Positions 13,570-24,055 of a stretch of 64,000 bases of DNA are shown piece by piece. Made by a program: the position numbers and the translations under genes. Each line of letters starts with the position of its first letter. The first letter of the stretch is position 1. The DNA comes from Xiphias gladius (Eukaryota > Chordata > Actinopteri > Istiophoriformes > Xiphiidae): contig NC_053412.1 in the NCBI RefSeq assembly GCF_016859285.1, positions 6,261,789-6,325,788 of the forward strand, given 5' to 3'. Below the pieces are notes generated by a model, which saw only the letters and a list, made by a program, of their open reading frames with translations, did not search any database and was not told where the DNA came from.

Positions 13570-14157
13570 ATGAGTCTAATACATTAGTGTCTTCGGTTAT
13601 CGTTCGGTGCATCTCATTCATCTCACAGTCCCCATGTCACCTCATAAAGGATTTTAGAAAAGTCAGTGCTGAACAAACAATTTCACAATTTCATTTCATT
13701 ACATTTGAATTTTGAAAAATTACAATACAGGTACAATATCATAAGCATAATGTCTTGTTACATTGGGTAGTGAAATTAAACGAACACACTTCCATGACAC
13801 TGGGTGGTGCAGGATGTGAATTGACGCTTGGAAAGGCAGAATATGAACAAGCGTCGTGTAGTGTGAAATATTTGCCGAGTGTCACTAAAGGAGTTTTTAC
13901 AGGACGTTTCCTTCATAAAGTTAAGCTGGGTTTCATGGCACAATGTTGGAAAGCTGACATTTAAACAGATGATATTTCCAGCTGTTATCACTGTTCATGT
14001 GAAGGTGGAGAAGAGGCACCTTGTCGAACTGGTTTAAACAATATTACAATAAAACAGGAATACTTTTTTAAAAATGCAGTCAGGTCCTTACCATAGAGTT
14101 GGAGGCAGGTTCTACCGGTCAGAGCAACACCAGGATAAGTGTTAAACAGACAGAGAT
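13570..14157 (-). pseudogene. decayed CD200-like remnant next to copy A
   Basis: Two pieces are recognisable on the minus strand. At 14095-14157 lies the 3' end of a V exon, with the FNTYP codons and the donor CTATG|GTAAGG, nearly as in copy A; the 5' part of this exon is missing. At about 13580-13650 lies a diverged version of the first cytoplasmic exon of copies E/F. The V, C and TM exons between them are absent or unrecognisable. It looks like the stump of an older copy into which the left arm of the A/B inverted repeat was joined. Confidence 0.55.
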
Positions 14158-14219
14158 AGCAATATATTACAGATATATTTTCTTTACCATATTTTTAAAC
14201 TGTATAAAAACACAAACAT

Positions 14220-16259
14220 CTAAACTGTGTACAATCTGTTTGATCTGGACATATGAAATAAATGTTGCACAGGGTTTTCAATTCTTCTACAATGTCCAGG
14301 TGTTTTACCACCACAGTCAGTCAGATGCAGTCCCACTGTCCCAGTTTGGCCATTACAGCGCTGCGAGCTTTTGTGTGTCGCTAAATAGCCGATATTGGTC
14401 AAAATAGTCTTCTTGCTGTTGAAGGCAATGGTTTTGTGTGAACTGTTTTTAGACTTTTCACCGTAGATGTCTGTTGCCACATCTGCTCGTTCTCCTGCTT
14501 CATTAAAGGCGTTTTGATCCTTCAGACAAAAGCGAGACAGTCAATTCCCACTCATAATATTACATAATGTAAAAATAATCAGTCTGATTATCAGAGTAGC
14601 AGGTTGGAGGATGGGAAAACAGATGCCAAAATAGACAGAGCGAAGTCAGGTTAAATCATCTGGTGAAGAAGCCATAAATGATAAACATGAACAGTGAATA
14701 AATATGAAAATGTCTTACTCGTGAGTGTCTTTGATTTGTCTTTGTGGCGTCTTGTGACAGACTGAAGGATTTAAAGAAAAAAGTCAGTGCTGAACAAACA
14801 TTTATCAGTTACTTATTTATGGGTTTTGTCAGAAAATGTGTGTTTTTAGATGCTCCGTGTAGCCTCTTAGCCCCAATAAATCAATAACCATAATAAGATA
14901 GATACTGAGTCTAGAGGTGAAAATTACCTGCCGATGCGTTTTTGTAAAAGCCGGATGATGACGACTGGAGCGACACAACCACAGGCACTTACGATGAACA
15001 ATACCATGATCAGAATGAACTCTGTGAGAAAAATAAAAAAAATGACACACGGAACACTCAACATTCATAACGCATCTATTGATGAGATGGGAATATTGAC
15101 CTGAGACCACTGACATTTTTACTTACTGAAGTCTCCGTGATCCGATCCAGATTCCTTATCCAAACCTGGAAAAAGAAACTAAAACATCAGAATCAAAAAG
15201 TAATTATCGGTCTACGAATCTGTAGCTTTGGAAGTGCTTCTCACCATCGGCAGGCGCCGGTTTGACCTCAGGAATCATCATAAACACCTCTTTCTGGCCA
15301 GAGAGCACTCGCGCCGCGCATCCCACCTGTGCGCTGTTGTCATGGAAACCTGACAGCACAGCTGTGGCGGTGACAGTCACCGCACCGTTGGTGCCGTTGA
15401 CGCTGACAGCCTTGTAGCGGGAGAAGTCGAGGTCTCGTCGCGTGACACTCAGTGTTACTGTTGGAGCAGGTCGTCCTGTGGCCGAGCAGGACACAACTGA
15501 CCCTTCAGTGGAGTCTGACTGTCTGACGTGTAGAATGGGCTCGTGCAGCTCTGCCAAGAAAAGATATTTAAGAAGCACGTGTAGTAAGTTGTTACACAGA
15601 CATGAGCCTCTGATATGATACTTTTTGTCCAGAATGTTAGTTTGTATGTGGCACTAGAGTCACCTGCTACTGGTGATGTGCACAAAATGCTCAGTTACAG
15701 TCAGGTCCTTACCATAGAGTTGGAGGCAGGTTCTACCGGTGAGAGCACCATCAGGATAAGTGTTAAACAGACAGAGATAGCAGCCTTCATCCTGCTCCGT
15801 CACATTTCTGAGAACTATGGAGCTGTTCTGCAGTCCGGCGTCTTTAATCTCCACTTTACCTTTAAAGTCGGGATTCACTCTGTGGCCAAAGTATTTGTTG
15901 TGGGTGGCAAGATTCTTCTCTCCCTCAGATAAATCTTTCTGCCATGTGACTTGAAGAACATCTCTGGTTTGTATGAGCTGGCAGTTTAAACATGCATCAT
16001 CTCCCACTGCTGCCACCACAGTCTGCTCTGTCTGTACCAGAGGTGTTACACCTGCATGGAGGAAACACATGCAGCAGGTAAACTGAGCACTGTTGCTACG
16101 AGTGAAACAAATTTTAAGGTTCAATCCATCCACAACAAATAAGTTTCAATCGACCAAACCGTGTGATATTATTACAGAATTCAACTCTTCCGTCCTACCT
16201 TCTGGAAAGACCCCCAACACAAAAATGAGATGAATAACTACAACTGCACCGTTTGACAT
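14220..16259 (-). CDS. CD200-like membrane glycoprotein, array copy A (long-tail class)
   Basis: Seven exons, all frame-consistent: signal 16199-16259, V 15713-16051, C 15245-15550, acidic linker 15127-15165, TM 14928-15021, tail 14719-14761 and 14220-14519, for 393 aa. Signal peptide residues 1-20; V domain about 21-133 with ACLNC, VTWQ and DEGCYLCLFNTYPDG; C domain about 134-235 with CSATGRPAPTVTLSV and VGCAARV; linker LDKESGSDHGDF; TM helix starting FILIMVLFIVSACGCV; tail about 118 aa. The V and C signatures are those of CD200. The tail is far longer than the roughly 20 residues of mammalian CD200. It has tyrosines in TDIYGEK and NIGYLAT, neither fitting an ITIM or NPxY. The ATG has a hydrophobic signal directly after it. 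The 3' end is fused to an older remnant and I see no close polyA signal. The open frame suggests a working gene. Confidence 0.8.
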
Positions 16260-17019
16260 TGTTGCTGAATAACCGCCACAATTTCAAACCGTCTGGAACT
16301 TAAGACCAGGTGTACATGGGCTAAACCATCTCCATGGGGGGGGGTGTCTCAGTTTTAACGCATCAATTTAGAACAAAACTGTCTATAGCACAAATATGCA
16401 CCTCTGTCAGTGATATAAAAGACGTCAGTAGGATTAAAAGACTCATTTGATGAAATATAACTACTTAAAATGATCTATTAACAGTACATGACGCCTGAAT
16501 ATCCCCTAATCCACCGCGCAGTGGAGCGATCCGCTCCCACAATTCATTGAGACAAACATCCCAACCTCAGGAATTACTTTCGTTTTCGTTAACGGGACGA
16601 AAGTGTAAAGCTGTTCAAATAAATACATAAATGAACGAACATAAAACATGAATATAATACGTTTAGAATGTACGTATTTTACTTTTAATCCAAAAGTCAG
16701 CTGTTTATTTATTTCATTAATTTAGCCCGTGTAGACCTGGCGTTTGTGTTCCTGACAGATCTGCATATGTGACGCCAATGTAGCAAAAATGGAAAACGGT
16801 GCAGTTACAGTGGTACATCTAATACATGTTTTTCCAGAAGGTAGGACAGATCAGAATATTTCATTTTAAACAGTAATATTTCATCGGATGAGCCTTTTAA
16901 TCCTACTGACACCCTTTATATCACTGACAGAGGTGCATATTTGTGCTAGATGGTTTAGCCCGTGTACACCTGGTCTTAAATTCCAGACGGTTTGAAATTG
17001 TGGCGGTTATTCAGCAACA
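16260..17019. promoter_or_regulatory. shared head-to-head promoter region of copies A and B
   Basis: The 760 bp between the two start codons is the only upstream space for either gene. Both sides have a TTTATATCACTGACAG-type block 120-180 bp before the ATG, a possible TATA element. The centre contains the conserved 5' block (about 16440-16670) that reappears before copies D and E, including an ISRE-like site. Confidence 0.5.
16577..16587 (-). promoter_or_regulatory. ISRE/IRF-like element upstream of copy A
   Basis: On the minus strand this reads GAAAACGAAAG, matching the GAAANNGAAA core bound by IRF and ISGF3 factors. It lies 318 bp upstream of the copy A start codon. The same word is kept upstream of copy E (26191-26201) at nearly the same distance. 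Confidence 0.5.
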
Positions 17020-19056
17020 ATGTCAAACGGTGCAGTTGTAGTTATTCATCTCATTTTTGTGTTGGCGGTCTTTCCAGAAGGTAGGACGGAAGAGTTGAAA
17101 TCTGTAATAATATCACACGGTTTGGTCGATTGAAACTTATTTGTTGTGGATGGATTGAACCTTAAAATTTGTTTCACTCGTAGCAACAGTGCTCAGTTTA
17201 CCTGCTGCATGTGTTTCCTCCATGCAGGTTTAACAGCTCTGGTACAGACAGAGCAGACTGTGGTGGCAGCAGTGGGAGATGATGCATGTTTAAACTGCCA
17301 GCTCATACAAACCAGAGATGTTCTTCAAGTCACATGGCAGAAAGATTTATCTGAGGGAGAGAAGAATCTTGCCACCCACAACAAATACTTTGGCCACAGA
17401 GTGAATCCCGACTTTAGAGGTAAAGTGGAGATTAAAGACGCCGGACTGCAGAACAGCTCCATAGTTCTCAGAAATGTGACGGAGCAGGATGAAGGCTGCT
17501 ATCTCTGTCTGTTTAACACTTATCCTGATGGTGCTCTCACCGCAGAACCTGCCTCCAACTCTATGGTAAGGACCTGACTGTAACTGAGCATTTTGTGCAC
17601 ATCACCAGTAGCAGGTGACGCTAGTGCCACATACAAACTAACATTCTGGACAAAAAGTATCATATCAGAGGCTCATGTCTGTGTAACAACTTACTACACG
17701 TGCTTCTTAAATATCTTTTCTTGGCAGAGCTGCACGAGCCCATTCTACACGTCAGACAGTCAGACTCCACTGAAGGGTCAGTTGTGTCCTGCTCGGCCAC
17801 AGGACGACCTGCTCCAACAGTAACACTGAGTGTCACGCGACGAGACCTCGACTTCTCCCGCTACAAGGCTGTCAGCGTCAACGGCACCAACGGTGCGGTG
17901 ACTGTCACCGCCACAGCTGTGCTGTCAGGTTTCCATGACAACAGCGCACAGGTGGGATGCGCGGCGCGAGTGCTCTCTGGCCAGAAAGAGGTGTTTATGA
18001 TGATTCCTGAGGTCAAACCGGCGCCTGCCGATGGTGAGAAGCACTTCCAAAGCTACAGATTCGTAGACCGATAATTACTTTTTGATTCTGATGTTTTAGT
18101 TTCTTTTTCCAGGTTTGGATAAGGAATCTGGATCGGATCACGGAGACTTCAGTAAGTAAAAATGTCAGTGGTCTCAGGTCAATATTCCCATCTCATCAAT
18201 AGATGCGTTATGAATGTTGAGTGTTCCGTGTGTCATTTTTTTTATTTTTCTCACAGAGTTCATTCTGATCATGGTATTGTTCATCGTAAGTGCCTGTGGT
18301 TGTGTCGCTGCAGTCGTCATCATCCGGCTTTTACAAAAACGCATCGGCAGGTAATTTTCACCTCTAGACTCAGTATCTATCTTATTATGGTTATTGATTT
18401 ATTGGGGCTAAGAGGCTACACGGAGCATCTAAAAACACACATTTTCTGACAAAACCCATAAATAAGTAACTGATAAATGTTTGTTCAGCAGTGACTTTTT
18501 TCTTTAAATCCTTCAGTCTGTCACAAGACGCCACAAAGACAAATCAAAGACACTCACGAGTAAGACATTTTCATATTTATTCACTGTTCATGTTTATCAT
18601 TTATGGCTTCTTCACCAGATGATTTAACCTGACTTCGCTCTGTCTATTTTGGCATCTGTTTTCCCATCCTCCAACCTGCTACTCTGATAATCAGACTGAT
18701 TATTTTTACATTATGTAATATTATGAGTGGGAATTGACTCTCGCTTTTGTCTGAAGGATCAAAACGCCTTTAATGAAGCAGGAGAACGAGCAGATGTGGC
18801 AACAGACATCTACGGTGAAAAGTCTAAAAACAGTTCACACAAAACCATTGCCTTCAACAGCAAGAAGACTATTTTGACCAATATCGGCTATTTAGCGACA
18901 CACAAAAGCTCGCAGCGCTGTAATGGCCAAACTGGGACAGTGGGACTGCATCTGACTGACTGTGGTGGTAAAACACCTGGACATTGTAGAAGAATTGAAA
19001 ACCCTGTGCAACATTTATTTCATATGTCCAGATCAAACAGATTGTACACAGTTTAG
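17020..19056 (+). pseudogene. CD200-like array copy B, mirror of copy A with one frameshift
   Basis: Exons: signal 17020-17080, V 17228-17565, C 17728-18033, linker 18113-18151, TM 18257-18350, tail 18517-18559 and 18757-19056. Every exon has the same length as in copy A except V, which is 338 instead of 339 bp. Near 17540-17550 the copy reads CACCGCAGAACC where the other copies read CACCGGTAGAACC. The shift falls after the DEGCYLC cysteine and destroys the last V strand (TCLQLYG), and all following exons are then read out of frame. The remaining exons are intact and differ from A at only a few bases (for example FRGK for FKGK in V). This is either a very young pseudogene or a base-calling error in an otherwise functional 393 aa gene. 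Confidence 0.75.
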
Positions 19057-19570
19057 ATGTTTGTGTTTTTATACAGTTTAAAATTTTCTTTACCATATTT
19101 TCTATAACATTGGGAACTTTTTTTAATTCTATAAAGTCAGTAATTTTTCATTTATTTCATTGTACTTATTCTACATGTTTGTACTGCCTTGTGTTTTTAT
19201 CATGTCTTCGTGTCTTTTCAGGTCTTTTGTAAAGCAGGTTGAATTACCTTGTTGAGAGATGCTGTGCTGATTTACCTTGCCTTACTTTTCAGCATGTATA
19301 TCCATATAAATGTTGTGCAGAGGGATTTACTAATAGAAGTATTCATATTTTATGTACAACATTCACCTGTCAATCCAGCTCCGTCACAACAAGTCTGTCC
19401 CTGTTTGTGGGCAATGATTCCTGCATTACATGAATACTGTACACAGTAGTTGAGATGGTGATGTTTTTGTTATATTTAATTTTTCACCATCTTTTTTTAC
19501 ATTTGATTTTTTTTTAAAAATGTATACACCTAAATTCTTTGTTTTTTTAACTTGGAAGAGATTTGATGAA

Positions 19571-19576
19571 AATAAA
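19571..19576 (+). terminator. polyadenylation signal of copy B
   Basis: AATAAA in GATGAAAATAAAACTGAC, about 515 bp after the tail stop codon. The same context is found after copies C, E and F. Confidence 0.6.
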
Positions 19577-19881
19577 ACTGACTTATATAAGAAAGTGTGA
19601 TGTCTGTTGACTTATTAGAGGTATGAGTGTCAGTGAGCATACAATCCAGATATTTGTTGATATCTGGTTCTGGGACATTGCTAATTACAGTTCGTATTGT
19701 CATATTTTATCAGATGAGCCTTTTAATCCTACTGACACCTTTTATATCACTGACAGTTTTGTTTTAAATTGATGCGTTAAAACTGAGACACACCCCCACT
19801 CTCCATGGAGATGGTGTAGCCCGTGTAAACCTCGTTTTTTATTGCTGCCGATTGTTTTCATTTGGCGGTTATTCAGCAGCA

Positions 19882-21898
19882 ATGTCAAACGGTGCAGTTG
19901 TAGTTATTCATCTCATTGTTGTGTTGGGGGTCTTTCCAGAAGGTAGGACGAAAGAGTTGAATTCTGTAATAATATCACACGGTTTGGGTCGTATTGAAAC
20001 TTATTTGTTGTGGATGGATTGAACCTTAAAATTTCGTATTTCACTCTCTGCAGCAAACAGTGCTCAGTTTACCTGCTGCACCTCCATGCAGGTGTAACAG
20101 CTCCATGGTACAGACAGAGCAGACTGTGGTGGCAGGGAGATGATGCATGTTTAAAACCTTTGCAGCTCATACAAAACCACAGAGATGTTCTTTCAAGTCA
20201 CATGGCAGAAAGATTTATCTGAGGAGAGAAGAATCTTCCACAACAAATACTTTGGCCACAGAGTGAATCCCTTTAACTTTAAGAGGTAAAGTGGAGATGA
20301 TTAAAGGCTCGCGGACTTGCAGAACAGCTCCATAGTTCTCAGAAATGTGGACGGAGCAGGATGAAGGCCACACCCTCTGTTCGTTTAACTTGCACTTTAT
20401 CCCTGATGGTGCTCTCACCTGTAGAAGGCCTGCCTCCAACTCTATGGTAAGGACCTGACTGTAACTTCAGAGCATTTTGTATTATCACCAGTAGCAGGTG
20501 ACGCTAGTGCCACATACAAACTAACATTCTGGACAAAAGTATCATATCAGAGGCTCATGTCTGTGTAACAACTTACTTCGTTTCTTAAATATCTTTTCTT
20601 GGCAGAGCTGCACGAGCCCATTCTACACGTCAGACAGTCAGACTCCACTGACGGGTCAGTTGTGTCCTGCTCGCAGGACGATCTGCTCCAACAGTAACAC
20701 TGAGTGTCACATGAGACCTCGACTTCTCCCGCTACAAGGCTGTCAGCGCTAACGGCACCAACGGTGCGGTGATCGTCACGCCACAGCTGGTCAGGTTTCC
20801 ATGACAACAAGCGCACAGGTGGGATGCGCGCGCGAAAGTGCTCTCTGCACAGAAAGAGGTGCTTATGACGATTCCTGAGGTCAAAACTCTGCCGATGGTG
20901 AAAGCACTTCCAAAGCTACAGATCAGACCGATAATTGCTTTTTGATTTGATGTTTTAGTTTCTTTTGTGGTTTGGATAAGGAATCTGGATCGATCACGGA
21001 GACTTCCAGTAAGTAAAAATGTCAGTGGTCTCAGGTCAATATTCCCATCTCATCAATAGATGCGTTATGAATGTTGAGTGTTCCGTGTGTCATTTTTTAT
21101 TTTTCTACAGAGTTCATTCTGATCATGGTATTGTTCATCGTGAAGTGCCTGTGGTTGTGTCGCTGTAGTCGCCATGATCCGCTTTTACAAAACGCATCGC
21201 AGGTAATTTTCACCTCTAGACTCAGTATCTATCTTATTATGGTTATTGATTTATTGGGGCTAAGAGGCTACACGAGCATCTAAAACACACATTTTCTGAC
21301 AAAACCCATAAATAAGTAACTGATAAATGTTTGTTCAGCACTGATTTTTTAAATCCTTCAGTCTGTCACAAGACGCCACACAAAGACACTCACGAGTAAG
21401 ACATTTTCATATTTATTCACTGTTCATGTTTATCATTTATGGCTTCTTCACCAGATGATTTAACCTGACTTAATCTGTCTATTTTGGCATCTGTTTTCCC
21501 ATCCTCCAACCTGCTACCTGATAATCAGACTGATTATTTTTACATTATGTAATATTATGAGTGGGAATTGACTGTCTAAGCTTTTGTCTGAAGGATCAAA
21601 ACGCCTTTAATGAAGCAGGAGAACGAGCAGATGTGGCAACAGACATCTACAGTGAAAAAGTCTAAAAACAGTTCACACAAAACCATTGCCTTCAACAGCA
21701 AAGAAGACTATTTTTGACCAATATCGGCTATTTAGCGACACATAAAAGCTTCGCAGCGCTGTAATGGCCAAACTGGGACAGTGGGACTGCATCTGACTGA
21801 CTGTGGTGGTAAAACACCTGGACATTGTGAAAAGAATTGAAAACCCTGTGCAACATTTAATTCATATGTCCAGATCAAACAGATTGTACACAGTTTAG
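19882..21898 (+). pseudogene. CD200-like array copy C, riddled with small indels
   Basis: A tandem copy of B, offset about 2.86 kb. The signal exon 19882-19942 is intact, followed by V about 20092-20446, C about 20605-20897, a TM exon near 21111-21201 and the last tail exon ending at TAG 21896-21898. The V exon is 355 bp instead of 339, the C exon 293 instead of 306, and dozens of 1-5 base insertions and deletions are spread evenly over exons, introns and 3' flank. Base substitutions are few. No long open frame survives. This spectrum resembles uncorrected long-read sequence used to fill a gap more than ordinary pseudogene decay, so the true copy may be intact. Confidence 0.75.
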
Positions 21899-22415
21899 AT
21901 GTTTGTGTTTTTATACAGTTTAAAATTTTCTTTACCATATTTTCTATAACATTAGAACTTTTTTAATTCTATAAAGTCAGTAATTTTTCATTTATTTCAT
22001 TGTACTTATTCTACATGTTTGTACTGCCTTGTGTTTTTATCATGTCTTACGTGTCTTTTCAGGTCTTTTTGTAAAGCAGGTTGAATTACCTTGTTGAGAG
22101 ATGCTGTGCTTTGATTTACCTTGCCTTACTTTTCAGCATGTATATCCATATAAATGTTGTGCAGAGGATTTACTAATAGAAGTATTCATATTTTATGTAC
22201 AACATTCACCTGTCAATCCAGCTCCGTCACAACAAGTCTGTCCCTGTTTGTGGGCAATGATTCCTGCATTACATGAATACTGTACACAGTAGTTGAGATG
22301 GTGATGTTTTTGTTATATTTAATTTTTCACCATCTTTTTTTACAACATTTGATTTTAAAAAAAAAATGTATACACTTAAATTCTTGTTTTTTTAACTTGG
22401 AAGAGATTTGATGAA

Positions 22416-22421
22416 AATAAA
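22416..22421 (+). terminator. polyadenylation signal of copy C
   Basis: AATAAA in the same context as that of copy B. Confidence 0.5.
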
Positions 22422-22726
22422 ACTGACTTATATAAGAAAGTGTGATGTTTGTTGACTTATTAGAGGTATGAGTGTCAGTGAGCATACAATCCAGATATTT
22501 TTTGATATCTGGTTCTGGGACATTGCTAATTACAGTTCGTATTGTCATATTTTATCAGATGAGCCTTTTAATCCTACTGACACCTTTTATATCACTGACA
22601 GTTTTGTTTTAAATTGATGCGTTAAAACTGAGACACACCCCCACTCTCCATGGAGATGGTGTAGCCCGTGTAAACCTCGTTTTTTATTGCTGCCGATTGT
22701 TTTCATTTGGCGGTTATTCAGCAGCA

Positions 22727-22787
22727 ATGTCAAACGGTGCAGTTGTAGTTATTCATCTCATTGTTGTGTTGGGGGTCTTTCCAGAAG
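22727..22787 (+). pseudogene. orphan signal-peptide exon (copy D)
   Basis: A perfect 61 bp signal exon (MSNGAVVVIHLIVVLGVFPE) with its donor GTAGG and its upstream block, identical to copy C. About 40 bp into the intron the sequence breaks off, at about 22825, and the conserved 5' block of the minus-strand copies begins. No V exon follows on this strand. It marks the junction where the plus-strand tandem array was joined to the minus-strand E/F array. Confidence 0.7.
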
Positions 22788-22829
22788 GTAGGACGAAAGA
22801 GTTGAATTCTGTAATAATATCACACGCTT

Positions 22830-24055
22830 CGCCTCTATCCGTGATAAAAAAGGAGTCACTATGATGTCGAATTAGCAGCCGATCTGATGAAATATAACTA
22901 TTTAAAATGATCTATTAACAGTACATGACGCCTGAATATCCCCTAATCCACCGCGCAGTGGAGCGATCCGCTCCCACAATTCATTGAGACAAACATCTGA
23001 ACATCAGGAATACTTCCGTTTTCGTTAACGGGACGAGAGTGTAAAGCTGTTCAAATAAATACATAAATGAACGAACATAAAACATGAATATATTTAATAA
23101 ATAAACAAACAGCTTAGTTTTGGATTTAAAGTCAAATCTGTACATTCTCAGTAACGTAGTACTAAAATCTGCTCTACGTCTGGACGTGCGCAGACAATGT
23201 GCGCAACAGCTGTTTATTCCCTTTAAATGTGGTAAAACTTCACGAACACGACCAGTGACGAAAAGTGTAACTCTGACCACCTTTCTTACGATCCATTTCG
23301 AAAAAAAGTACCGACGCTTTTTCCACATCGACGATGCTGACAGATGAGAAACACTGACGTGACTGAATCTTAGTAGGTAGATATTCCTGGACTGAGGAAC
23401 CGAAAAGTCCACAGCTAGTACAGCCTTCCCTGGTGTCTCGACACTTGCTCAGTAAATCTGAAAAAAAACAGGGTCCTCCAGTGACCATGTGGTGCAATTT
23501 CAGCTGAAAATCTGGGAAAGTTTGAAGGTTTGATGGGTTCGTTATTGTTGTTGTTGTTATTAGTATTAACTGTAGAAGCCATAATAACAGTGGCAGCAGT
23601 AGCAATAATACCAACTGTAATTAGCAATGTCCCAGAATCAGATATCAACAAATATCATGGATCTTATGCTCACTGACACTCATACCTCTAATAAGTCAAC
23701 AGACATCACACTTTCTTATATAAGTCAGTTTTATTTTCATCGAAACTCTTCCAATATAAAAAAAAATGCAGTATATAACCAAATAAAATATTATCAAAAA
23801 GTCGTAAAAAAAGATGGTAAAAAACTTAAATACCACAAAAACATCACCATCTCAACTACTATGTACAGTATTCTTCATGAAACGCAGGAAACATTGCCCA
23901 AGAACAGGGGCAGACTTGTAACAGAGTTGTATTGACGGGGGAATACTGCACAAGGATTTTAGTGTCAACTTTCAGGTATTTCAGAAGACTAAGTTTTCTT
24001 GTATCTCAAGCTTTGGTGCAGTTTTGTTCAGGACTGACTGTGTTTTACTGAATAG
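22830..24055. other. spacer between copy D and the tail of copy E
   Basis: Holds the conserved 5' block (about 22880-23090), in which the ISRE-like site is altered to GAAAACGGAAG, and then sequence that recurs at about 26160-27240. On the minus strand it contains the 3' flank of copy E, with the polyA signal at 23730-23735. The reading frames here (for example those rich in asparagine near 23540) come from a GTT/GTTATT repeat. No gene seen. Confidence 0.5.
23730..23735 (-). terminator. polyadenylation signal of copy E
   Basis: AATAAA on the minus strand in the context GATGAAAATAAAACTGAC, about 320 bp after the stop codon; matches those of B and C. Confidence 0.55.

Larger units (their letters stand above)
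14190..19095. repeat. large inverted repeat carrying copies A and B head to head
   Basis: The left arm (about 14190 to 16480, copy A on -) and right arm (about 16875 to 19095, copy B on +) are nearly identical in exons and introns. The central spacer of about 400 bp is not shared in inverted orientation. The right arm lacks a block of about 70 bp that the left arm has near 16330-16395. The left arm ends inside the 3' UTR, shortly after the stop of A. Confidence 0.85.

Noticed and set aside
14220-14519. ITIM or NPxY motif in the tail of copy A
   Set aside because: NIGYLAT has Thr at +3 and DIYGEK has Glu and Lys; neither fits the consensus.
15615-15932. Plus-strand frame of 105 codons repeated at 25230 and 28418
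   Set aside because: It is the antisense shadow of the V exon, and recurs only because the exon does.
23240-23651. Minus-strand frames with a hydrophobic stretch (LLITVGIIATAATVIM) and an Asn run, considered as another TM exon
   Set aside because: They lie past the polyA signal of copy E, align with the non-coding 3' flank of B and C, and the Asn run is a GTT repeat.
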